Assembly: GCA_022606425.2 (NCBI GenBank)
Contig: JAHDVF020000577.1
Span: forward strand, 186,001-250,000
Direction of reading: 5' to 3'
Source: Lepidostoma basale
Taxonomy: Eukaryota > Arthropoda > Insecta > Trichoptera > Lepidostomatidae
Length of the DNA: 64,000 nt
Shown: positions 55,601 through 64,000 of the stretch, piece by piece
Position numbering within the stretch: the stretch's first letter is position 1
Layout: each line of letters opens with the position of its first letter
Translations under genes and position numbers: made by a program
Notes under the pieces: model-generated
The model's database searches: none
What the model was told of the DNA's origin: nothing
Seen by the model: only the letters and a program-made list of their open reading frames with translations

Positions 55601-55624
55601 AGACATTCGTATTAACAGTTATAC

Positions 55625-55735
55625 ATGTTTCACAATGTACAAACAAAATGTTTACTTTGAAACACTGTTTATTGACTTTTTATGAAAATGTGTTATTATA
55701 ACAGTGTTTCAAATTAAAGAGTTAAAATATTATTA
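55625..55735. repeat. Family F ends without core
   Basis: GAAACACTGTTTATTGACTT and TTATAACAGTGTTTCAAATT face each other. Confidence 0.4.
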
Positions 55736-55739
55736 GCTT

Positions 55740-56360
55740 AAATAACCAGCATGTTTTTTTTTCCGATTATTATAATATCTCAGATTTCCACTTTTTAATA
55801 ATATACTTTAAGATAATTACGGATCGTGTATTGGCTGCCTCGCGGTTGCCGTTTGTACACTATAAATCCTGTAACTCAATTAGTGCATGTAAAGGAAACA
55901 GTTTAACATGGCTGTTCCCAAATTACACGAAACAATAGTCCATTGAATACCGCACTCTCCATACTGCTAACGTACCATAAAGCTACCGTTTCTAAGCAAA
56001 TATCCTGTTTTTTGTCAGCATTTTTATAGTATTTCTATCTAAATCGAAATTCTATCAATATTACTTATAAACAACAGAATTCATCTAACATAGAAAACAA
56101 ATGAATCTCAATGTTTGTTCTGATTTTAAAATTCAAACTTTCGAATTAATCAAATTTGAAATATTTTAATTCGATGAGGTGTAAATTCTAATATTAATTA
56201 AACTAGTAAAGTACTGTTAAATGCTTTTATTTGTTAGGGGCAAGCGAGAAGCATACGAGTGAAAACGGTTTAATACTGAATGGTGTTTTTTTAGAGGTAT
56301 ACAAATTCAAAATGAAAAAAAAAACACATTAAAACAATGTTAATGTCTATGATATAAACT
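55740..56360. other. No gene seen
   Basis: Nothing supported. Confidence 0.5.
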
Positions 56361-56800
56361 TTATTTAAAAGATAACTTTATGCCATTATTGTTTAAATAT
56401 GATTTTGGGCTAGTTAAAATGTAGCGCAATCGTGAAGTACCTACAATTTTCGACATTTGTCGTCTTTGTGGATGCGTATTATCCACTAGAGTGTGCGTGG
56501 TGCGAAAACAAACCATGATATTCAGAATAACTTGTTTGGATTGACGATAATGTCGACCGTAAAATGGACGTAGTGCACGATAAGTTTGGCGAACCGAACC
56601 ACGATTTTCTAAATAAATTTGCACAATTTTCAAGCGCTCTTCTGACGTCAGTCTATTCGTGGTGAAATGGCAAAACGTATTAACTACAAATCAACTGTCA
56701 ACTGTCAAATTGAATGTCTGTAGGAACTAATGTTGCCAGTTTAAAAACGAACACCCAGTATTGGTAAAAGATAGGAATGCTCCACTTTAAAGAAAAAAGT
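56361..56800 (-). mobile_element. IS630/mariner-like transposase remnant, internally deleted
   Basis: The minus strand encodes R-L-T-S-E-E-R-L-K-I-V-Q-I-Y-L-E-N-R-G-S-V, then T-Y-R-A-L-R-P-F-Y-G-R-H and H-P-Q-R-R-Q. This is the N-terminal helix-turn-helix found on insect IS630/Tc1-mariner-type transposases (the DUF4817-like domain). The frame (56361-56633, extendable upstream to about 56670 without a start) then jumps to sequence that is probably the 3' flank. The DDE catalytic domain is gone, so it is a deletion derivative. Confidence 0.65.
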
Positions 56801-56944
56801 TAATAAAATTTGAATTGAAATTGAATTCACAAATTGAGTTAATTGAAATGAATTAAACATCTTCTTATTACGACACTTACATAAACAAATGTTAGCACAT
56901 ATTAAATATCAAACGTTTCAGGTTCGATGTTTCGATCCGTTTTG

Positions 56945-57180
56945 ACAAAATAACTAACTAACCATCACGTCGTCTTTCCGAAGAAGTGGATAAATAGAAT
57001 GGACCGAAACATTGCTCTTTCCCGACATATTAAATTTCTCTCGCTTCCTCAATGTTCATACGACTCCTCCGAGTCTTTACGTGGCTGACATTCAATATTC
57101 CATGTATTTGATCATGTCACGTATTCCTCGGTCTCCCACTATTACTAGTTCCGTTTATATCGTTTTGACGAATTCAGTGC
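56945..57180 (-). mobile_element. RTE alpha 3' fragment
   Basis: ACTAACTAACCATCACGTCG start to TTCCGTTTATATCGTT. Confidence 0.6.
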
Positions 57181-57289
57181 CATTTTTATTTTATTTTTAA
57201 TATCTATTCGTGGTAATTGAATTTTTTTACATTTAATTCATATGTGCACACCCTTTGTTGATACTATAGATAAAAATGATTTAAAAAAA

Positions 57290-57690
57290 TCTGTGTATAT
57301 AAAAAATATCATGACGTACGCTGCAGAGACGCGGGTCGACACTGTGCGAACCAAGGGACTAAGAACATCTGAGATGAAGGTCCTAAAATCAATTACTGGA
57401 AAAACTCTCCAAGATCGTATCCGCAACGTAGGCATAAAATAACTTGCGAAATAGAGGATATCGTTCAGTGGAGTAGATCCAGAAGAAGATACTGGAGGGA
57501 CCATGTAGCCCGAATGGATGGTGACAGACTTGCATACAGGTATACAGCCACTTATGAAATCCCCTCCGGACACCGCCCACCTGGAAGACCGCCTAAGAGA
57601 CGGAAGGACAGCTGGACCTCATCATCCGACGAGACATGATTTCTGTATCACAGATCGTCAGATCTTTTAAAAGAATAAAAAATATAACTA
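57290..57690 (+). mobile_element. RTE-type LINE 3' fragment (family gamma)
   Basis: Frame 57242-57442: M-T-Y-A-A-E-T-R-V-D-T, R-T-S-E-M-K-V-L-K-S-I-T-G-K-T-L-Q-D-R-I-R-N. After a shift near 57437: C-E-I-E-D-I-V-Q-W-S-R-S-R-R-R-Y-W-R-D-H, R-M-D-G-D-R, G-R-P-P-K-R-R-K-D. It is the most complete gamma copy in terms of recognisable blocks. Confidence 0.65.
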
Positions 57691-57691
57691 A

Positions 57692-57845
57692 CTAACCATC
57701 ACGCCGTCTCTCCGAAGGGGTAGACTGTCACGCTTTTCTTTACTGACATACTTCTTTCGATTCCTCAACATTCATACATCGTGTCATGCACGCACGTCGA
57801 TTTTTCTGACTCCCCACGTGGCCGGCATCCAATATTTGATCATAA
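57692..57845 (-). mobile_element. RTE alpha 3' tail
   Basis: ACTAACCATCACGCCGTCTC, CATACATCGTGTCATGCACG, CCACGTGGCCGGCATCC. It directly abuts the gamma fragment's tail. Confidence 0.65.
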
Positions 57846-57849
57846 AAAT

Positions 57850-58290
57850 ATATATGCATCAGAAATTATTAAGTTGTCTTATATGAGTCTCATTCATTCT
57901 ATGTAGGTAGACACATTTAATTCCCGTAGAATTCAATCAAAGTAACACATTTTATAGTTCTAATAAAGCACTATCCACGAATTTACTGCGTTTCCCTCCC
58001 ACTTAATAGCTAAAAATGTTGCCCACGTAAATATTTTAATAAATCGATATCTTTCCATAAAGATAAAACGTTTTTATATATAAACGTAAGGTGTTTTATT
58101 GAGTATCAAGATGATTTAATAACGAAATGAAACTAACGTAATAAAAATCCTAAATAGGTCTCGAATACAGTATTAGTTAAAAGCATTTCACAAACCTAAG
58201 CGATTTCAACTGTAAAATTTGTATGCAGTATTTTAGATATTGAAAGTTTTCTTAATAATATTCAACCTTCGTAGCAGAGTGTAAAAATAT
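57850..58290. other. No gene seen
   Basis: Nothing supported. Confidence 0.5.
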
Positions 58291-58294
58291 CAAT

Positions 58295-58795
58295 TGAAAT
58301 CAAATCAAATCAAATCAGTTTATTTTCTCAAAAGATATTACGAATAACAATTAAAGCTTAAGGCATCTATTGAGAACAGGTAAAACATAAAAAAAAATAT
58401 ATAATACCAGGAACGCATGAGAGATGGTTCGACATTAGGAATACAAGATACTCTCCAAAGTCAAGAGTATTTGTCTTCTGAATGTATTTTCACGAATATG
58501 AAAGACGTAGATATCTGAAACGATAATGTTCAGCAGTTTGATTGCTCTCCCCACCGACATCACCAGAGGCAGGTTGGTTCTACATGCTTGGAGATAAAAC
58601 AGTCTGTGCTGACGCTGTTAAAGATAACCATCTGGAACATAAAGATAGATAGCCTCTAAGATAACGGAGTTTTCAAAGAATCCCCTAGACATGGATAAGT
58701 GTGCACCCATCTCTTCTTATCTGCAAACTATTGGTCCCCAGCATGCCCAAGAGGAATGCAGTGGGATAAAGCCACGGATATATGACTGACACGTG
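58295..58795 (-). mobile_element. R1/Jockey-like LINE, C-terminal fragment
   Basis: Short TTTGA-type tail in reverse (58298-58316), then in the minus strand blocks matching V-P-D-G-Y-L and Q-R-Q-H-R-L-F (near 58600-58650) and L-G-M-L-G (near 58735). No long open frame. Sister to 40175-40735. Confidence 0.6.
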
Positions 58796-59050
58796 TTAGA
58801 TTCCGGCGATGACAATGTGAAGATATATTTATATACCTTGTAGAATTCACGTGAAAATAAAATGGCGATAGACTAGCTACCTATCACATATTATGAGAAT
58901 TAATAGTTAGAAAAAATTATACAGTAATTAGGTTCAAATAACGAATAATGTGAAAAGCAACGGAAAACTACTTTGCTTCATTAAAAAAAGCTCAAGTGGC
59001 ATCTCAAGAGCAAGCAAAGATATCGACGATCAGTAATGAGAGTCCTCTCA
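58783..59050 (+). mobile_element. tRNA-derived SINE (family X), copy 5
   Basis: Starts inside the B-box region (GTTAGATTCCGG) and runs through TTGTAGAATTCACGTGA, AAAATGGCGATAGACTAG and AAAGCAACGGAAAACTAC. The A box is missing. Confidence 0.6.
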
Positions 59051-59099
59051 CAATACTCCCATATTAAATCGTATAAATAAAAATTTTAATTAAATAAGT

Positions 59100-59355
59100 T
59101 TTATTTTGTTATTTTATTTCATCATTGTATTTTATATTACATAATTTGTTTTAGATTTATTTTGTGGACGTTGGCATTCGAAGTGTGCGCGGGAGATGCC
59201 TATTGGTGGCGATGAGGTCCCCAACCCATCACACCGCGTCTCTCGTGGAGGCGAAAAGAGAAGGATGGAGTGCCGCATTGGTTAAAGTGTGGCAGTCCAT
59301 TCTTTCTACCTACCTTCGGGGAGAGGGCGTGATGGTTAGTTAGTTAGTTAGTTTA
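59100..59355 (+). mobile_element. SINE with LINE-derived 3' end (family Y), copy 3
   Basis: Core GTGTGCGCGGGAGATGCCTA and end GTGTGGCAGTCCATTCTTTC; tail TTAGTTAGTTAGTTAG. A 5-bp deletion lies in the CCTACCTTCGGGG region. Closest to the LINE in its tail. Confidence 0.65.
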
Positions 59356-59359
59356 AAAT

Positions 59360-59688
59360 TTTTATGCATATTAATTTTTTTTCCAGATTTGACCGGTTTC
59401 GGTTGTTCGCTGCTCTCTTCTAGTAACAAGAAACTAGAAGGCAGCGATCTGTGGTACTAGAAGAACTGTAACTAAGAACTAGATTTTTTTTATAAAAATA
59501 TGGTTCTTTCAAAAAGCACACGTTTTCCGAAATATTTAATTTTATGAATTACAATAGACTGTATTTTTTAGCATTTATAAATAGTTTAAAAATATCCGAT
59601 ATGCGTGCTTGGGAAACTGTGAACCAATTTATCGTTCAGATAATCCATTGTTTCCGCGGAAACACTATGATACTCCAACATAATATAA
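59360..59688. other. No gene seen
   Basis: The plus frame 59544-59738 runs into the family F repeat. Confidence 0.45.
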
Positions 59689-59689
59689 C

Positions 59690-59895
59690 ATATAAACTGT
59701 TTAATTTGGAGCACTGTTATAATATCATAATTTATTGATTATATTCTATAAAACTGTCGCAATAGCTATTTTGCTAACTAATGTTGATCTCACCTGATGA
59801 TGTCAAAATTGTTTTGCAAAAAAGCAGTCACGATAGCTCTATAAATGAATAATGATATTATAACAGTGTTCCAAATTAAACAGTTAATGTATTAA
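59690..59895. repeat. Family F inverted element, decayed core
   Basis: Outer TTATAATATCATAA / TATTATAACAGTGTTCC ends face each other. Centre has box I CTGATGA intact (59794-59800), extra T, but box II has become CAAAA. Left arm retains GTCGCAATAGCTATTTTGC. Confidence 0.45.
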
Positions 59896-59899
59896 TTAT

Positions 59900-60405
59900 A
59901 TTATATTATTATTTATAATTTATCTTTCGTATGCGTGTATACATCTTATATTTTTTGTAGCTGAAAAACAAACTGCTTTGTTAAATGAGACGTCTCGATT
60001 AGGTACCGCTCGCCCGTTGAAAAGATTAGGATCCACTGCAATCCCAGGAACAAACGCCACTTGATTTCTGATAAAAGGAACACTTAGGTTCAGATAAAAA
60101 AATCTTATTCGGGGGTCACTCACCTATAATTTTAGTTATCTCATGCCCAGCGGAGCATATTATGGGACAGCGTATAAAACACGATATTTAAAAAAAAATA
60201 TTTAAAAATAAATATTCGAAAATGTTTTCCTATGAAGCTTCGATGGCGCAACATTGAAAATTAAAATGCATGCATTCAATTTCAAACAAATTTGAAAAAG
60301 CAAGCAGTTTCTTTATTAACTCAAGTTATTTTACCATTAACCTAAAGCATCACTAGTTCTTAGCTAGTTTCTATCCAAGGAATTGGTCTGCAGTAAAGTG
60401 TAACA
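59900..60405. other. No gene seen
   Basis: Nothing supported. Confidence 0.45.
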
Positions 60406-60409
60406 TTTT

Positions 60410-60535
60410 TGCTAGTTCTTCAAATGTCTTAATGCATTTGAAAAGTGAAACATGTCATTCACATAAAAAAATGTATATTAAAACTACTATAAAACAGACG
60501 TTTCCATTATGTTAATTATTTTCATTGTATTATAT
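60410..60535 (+). repeat. Family D, single arm
   Basis: GCATTTGAAAAGTGAAACATGTCATTCAC then AAACTACTATAAAACAGACG and TTCCATTATGTTAATTATT. Confidence 0.55.
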
Positions 60536-60619
60536 TATATATTTATTTCAACCAATTATTTATAAGAATTGAAAAATAACTGTGTATAAATATCTTAGTA
60601 TTATAGTATTCATATTTTT

Positions 60620-60742
60620 TTCTTCTATAATCGCCATAACTTTGTGTTGCGGATTCATTGAACAATAGTTATTTTATTTAACTTTGTACACAACACCAAA
60701 TTTATTAAAAGCAATCATAATAACATTTTAAAGTTATTTCTT
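60620..60742 (+). repeat. Family C left end, partial extra copy
   Basis: Terminal motif at 60625-60651 and a TATTTAACTTTGTACACAACAC block, no hammerhead. Confidence 0.5.
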
Positions 60743-60843
60743 CTATGTTCGCCATACTTTGTGTTAAGATGTTTTATTTGTCTTTTTATTTTTTAAGTAA
60801 TTTGTAGGTATACACAACACTAACATTAAAAAAAAAAATACAT

Positions 60844-60882
60844 ATCAGGCATGTTTCGGACAACCAGTCCTTCTTCAGTGAT
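60844..60882 (-). ncRNA. Hammerhead-like ribozyme, type I, family C copy 4
   Basis: Minus strand: stem I ATCA/TGAT, box I CTGAAGA (60872-60878), extra A, stem II GGAC/GTCC, box II GAA, ACATGC, C. The residue just before the cleavage residue is C instead of U, which should hinder cleavage and breaks the palindrome. Confidence 0.55.
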
Positions 60883-61126
60883 ACATATTGTAAAGATACA
60901 TATTTAAAATATTATAAAATTGTTTACAAATATGATCAGTTTGACAGTTGTTATCAAGACTTATTTTGGAAGGTTTATGATTTGGTTATAACAAATATAA
61001 TGAATCAATTTAAAATGTTAAAACAAAAACATAAACGTTCCAAAATAAATATTTAAAACATCTGTCATACTGTTCATATTTGTAAACAATGTTATAATAT
61101 ATTAAATATGTATCTTTATAATATGT

Positions 61127-61165
61127 ATCACTGAAGAAGGACCGGTTGTACGAAACATGTCTAAT
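61127..61165 (+). ncRNA. Hammerhead-like ribozyme, type I, family C copy 5
   Basis: Stem I ATCA (61127-61130) with TAAT (61162-61165, one mismatch), box I CTGAAGA (61131-61137), extra A, stem II GGAC with GTAC (one mismatch), box II GAA (61152-61154), palindrome ACATGT (61155-61160), C at 61161. The core is intact and the helices slightly damaged. Confidence 0.55.
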
Positions 61166-61234
61166 GTGTAATTTTTTTTTAAAGTTAGTGTTGTATGTAC
61201 AAAGTATATAAAAATAAAAAGACAAATATTTAAA

Positions 61235-62020
61235 TTAGACTTACTTGGTATATTTATAATACTCTCATCCGCCCTGTGTTTCTTGCTTTTGCGTTGTTGA
61301 TTGCGTAAATCACTTGAATTTTTTTTTACATTTTTTTATCTGATTCTGTATTTGAAATGGGATTAATGAGTCTTGTTTCCAATCTCGATCCTTTAGAGCA
61401 TAGAGATAGCCGAGCACCGATTGTTTGAAAGGCTGACAATGGCGTCCGTTTTATCGTACAATTAAGGCTAATTAATTTTCTGAAACACTGTGACAATGCA
61501 CTAATTATACCCCTTCATTATGCCTTCAAAAGAGTCAAGAAAAAGCCTCGTAATAACTAGGAATGAATCTTTGTGCGGCCGTTAACGGTAACGTCACTCT
61601 GTCCGTCTTCCCATAGAAAATAATAATAAAATAAAGCCATTGAATGGGATGACATACAAATGTATGAGACGGCGAAGAATAGCCTTTAAGATGTTATTTC
61701 AATATCCATTTGTCCCCTTTCAGTGATTCGCCTAATTATATAACGCGAGACTGTACTTTGAAGTCATTTATCTTTGACTTTGTATTAGTTCACAGGGAAA
61801 TACTATTATGTAATAAACATTTTCTATTATCATACATATTACGAGTATTTTTGATAAAATATTATATGGTATCTTCTAAAAAATTTCATTTTAAAAATAA
61901 TTACTATCAACAATAAGGTGGACACGATATCAAATCAAAAACCTTTCACATAAGGATTATTTTGTAGTCTATTGAAATAATTTATAAATTTCGTTTTATT
62001 AATAAAAAGAAAAACTAAAA
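61235..62020. other. Unique-looking stretch, no gene
   Basis: Less repeat-like than its surroundings; 61390-61700 is less AT-rich. No frame or motif I can name. Confidence 0.4.
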
Positions 62021-62024
62021 AAAA

Positions 62025-62190
62025 CAGAAAGAATGGACTTCCACGCTTTTTTTCCTGACATACTTCTCTCGCTTCCTCAACATTCATACACTGTGACATG
62101 CACGCCGTCAATATTTGATTTCTTTGATCGTGCTACGTTTTTCTCTGTCTTCCTCTATTTGTAGATCCATTTACATCGATAATATATACT
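62025..62190 (-). mobile_element. RTE alpha 3' fragment
   Basis: CTTCTCTCGCTTCCTCAACA, TCATACACTGTGACATGCACG and TTCCTCTATTTGTAGATCC. Confidence 0.6.
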
Positions 62191-62269
62191 TATATATTTA
62201 TTAAATCAAATTATTGTTTAACTAAATTAATCTTATTACCGGCTAGGTCAGCGTAACTGAGATCTTCGA

Positions 62270-62583
62270 GGACCTTCGGTGCAGAGTGGCAATAGGTATG
62301 ACTTCCACATCTAAGGTACCGGGTTTGATTTCTGGATAGACAGTGTGAAAATAATTCCACACCGTCTTTGGTCTGGTAGAATTCACGTGACAAAAAAAAT
62401 GGCGATATACAACAACCTATCATTTTTCATGAGAACCAATAGCTTAAAAAATGTATTTTATAATATGCAAACATATGCAAAGCAACGGGAAACTACCTCA
62501 TTAAAGACTCGATGACGTTTCAAGAACCAGCAAAAATAGTTCACTTTGCTGCAAACCAATCTCTATAATTCAATCTTAAAAAT
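62270..62583 (+). mobile_element. tRNA-derived SINE (family X), copy 6
   Basis: GGTGCAGAGTGGCAATAGG (A-box region), GGGTTTGATTTCTGG (B box, 62320), TTTGGTCTGGTAGAATTCAC, AAGCAACGGGAAACTACC, GCAAACCAATCTCTA end. One of the fullest copies. Confidence 0.7.
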
Positions 62584-62589
62584 AATAAT

Positions 62590-63160
62590 ATCTTCACACA
62601 CCGAGAATACATGAAGTAAATGGAAGAGACAATAATTTTGTTAAGGGAGAAAAGATGATCTACTATTATATTAATCCAACAACCCTTAAAAAATTTGATT
62701 AAAGAATCGTTTTTATTTTTGGTAAAATATTCTAAACAGCAAATTATTCGATTCACATAAGCTTTGTTGAAACTTTATCAAACCGTTTATGATTTAATAT
62801 ATCTCTATAGACATTTTTTTTATTAAAAAAAAACAAACCTTTGTTATCTTTGCTTTTACACCATATTATTTTTTTAAATGGAACCTTTTTTCTCGATATA
62901 CTCAAAACACAACATTCTTGGAAGTACGATGAAAGATTTCTTATAAAATGTTTTATTCTTCGAAATTTAGCAGCAGCCCTGATAGTGAATTTTTTCAAAC
63001 TCTTGATCTTTTCACAAACATTTTTTGAAATGCGAAAATACTCAGATAAATTACGAATCTTGCTTCCTAATTGAAGGTAGACATTGAACTTAATGTGTAA
63101 ATAATAGCGTTTCTTTACAATCGTCGACAATTTTAGTGTTTTTTGATCTCCGGAACGGAC
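62590..63160. other. AT-rich stretch with an unrecognised 125-codon open frame
   Basis: The minus frame 62753-63130 is long for this window. Its product is very Lys/Arg-rich, has a few Cys and no domain I recognise. Poly-A/T composition can produce such frames by chance. No evidence of expression. Confidence 0.3.
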
Positions 63161-63380
63161 ATAAAATGTAACGCGAACATTACCGGTTCGACATTTGAAA
63201 CTTGATTGTTAGACCGCCGAGCGAACGGCGACGATGAATCCGTTCCCTCATTCAAACGCTTGCCATTGAAAAGGCTATTTTAGCGCCCTACCCACCCCAG
63301 CGCACGCCCCCTACCCGGCGCCCCAGTGGACAAGGACCTACCCGGGGGAATTCAAAAAGAATTCGTTCGTTATCCGCCGC
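63160..63380. other. Locally GC-rich patch
   Basis: Contains CCGCCGAGCGAACGGCGACG and a CCCACCCC/GCGCCCC-rich part around 63285-63330, sharply unlike the rest. It could be a promoter or CpG-type regulatory segment, or an exon edge. No frame or TATA box decides between these. Confidence 0.3.
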
Positions 63381-64000
63381 TTCACAATATTATTGAACGT
63401 GAATCGTAATCGAATTGTGCTATATGAGTTCTCGTTTTATTTTCCAGATAATAAATAAAAATACACAATGGAATATGTACGCGCTTCGGGACGGGAGTAA
63501 TATTCATAATGGCGCTCTGCTTTGCCATTGAAGTGACACCTGCTTCACATGAATTATAGTGAATCACACCGAGCACGACATAAGGTGGATCACTTGTCGT
63601 ACTATACGCAATGCCATTATTCTGCAATTATACACCCATTGTGACTAACAACGGTTAACCACTATACTTTATATTTTAAAAAAGAACTTGTTTAATACAT
63701 GTAAGTCCCTAATTAAATACGAGGTACAGATTTTTTATAACTTCGTGGTATACGTATATTTAAAAAAAATAAAATACACGTCTTTGGTTTATATTTCTAT
63801 ATATGTTTTGAATGAAAATGGGTAAGAGATGCCGGTTCTCTTGCGATCTTTCGTCGCAAATGCTTTCAATATGTTCTAAGTACCGATATTTCATGTTTTT
63901 GGTGTTTTTTTTTTTTATATTTGTATTCTTAATTATTTTACAAATTTTTAAAATGTTCCTGTAATTTTTTTACAACTTTATTAAATAAATATAAAAAAAT
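63380..64000. other. No gene seen
   Basis: The minus frame 63382-63627 (81 residues) has no recognisable domain. From 63660 on it is AT-rich. Confidence 0.4.

Larger units (their letters stand above)
60743..61230. repeat. Family C inverted-dimer element, complete
   Basis: Terminal motif (60743-60769), minus arm with hammerhead (60844-60882), spacer, plus arm with hammerhead (61127-61165), end near AAAAATAAAAAGACAAAT. The motif and minus arm are continuous here, which shows the sequence interrupted by the family A array at 8174-11273. Confidence 0.7.

Overview
This looks like a piece of an insect nuclear genome. It is strongly AT-rich, has no bacterial-style gene packing, and consists almost entirely of decayed transposable elements. 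The 3' ends of the RTE-type and R1/Jockey-type LINEs resemble those common in lepidopteran genomes, so a butterfly or moth is my best guess (inference, moderate confidence). I found no host protein-coding gene I could defend. The longest open frames are LINE debris or chance runs in AT-rich DNA. The window is probably intergenic or intronic.

The most interesting content is a set of short repeats carrying hammerhead self-cleaving ribozyme (HHR) cores. The clearest is a 3.07-kb array at 8187-11260 built from about 575-bp monomers. They are tandem on the left arm and tandem but inverted on the right arm. Six intact, identical type I hammerheads are visible: three on the minus strand (8252-8295, 8827-8870, 9401-9444) and three on the plus strand (10035-10078, 10610-10653, 11184-11227). 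The array is flanked by a 13-bp direct repeat and sits inside another hammerhead repeat (family C). A second copy of family C at 60743-61230 shows the uninterrupted site. Tandem and head-to-head arrangement with terminal hammerheads is what is known for Penelope-like elements and animal retrozymes. No reverse transcriptase or GIY-YIG frame of that type is present, so these copies would be non-autonomous.

At least six further repeat families, with no obvious similarity outside the core, show the same plan: box I, one extra A/U, a stem II hairpin, GAAAC, then a short palindrome ending at the cleavage site. Some are canonical (family C, the 34.8-kb family F copy, the 7.16-kb family E copy). Others are eroded (family B, and family D with about 18 foldback copies).

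Layout: 1-6.9 kb holds a truncated 575-bp monomer, foldback families B, C and D, and two RTE tails. 6.9-11.4 kb holds the hammerhead cluster. 11.8-22.6 kb alternates RTE, R1/Jockey-like and SINE fragments. 22.6-31 kb is sparse, with LINE tails and two copies of a SINE whose 3' end matches an RTE LINE. 31-43 kb contains many LINE fragments, including the best-preserved RTE tail (37240-37752) and more foldback elements. 43-50 kb has an ATT microsatellite and a cluster of LINE fragments. 50-59 kb has further LINE fragments, a pentanucleotide array at a LINE tail and an IS630/mariner-like transposase remnant. 59-64 kb has the third LINE-tailed SINE, a family C inverted pair, a tRNA-type SINE and a locally GC-richer patch near the right end.
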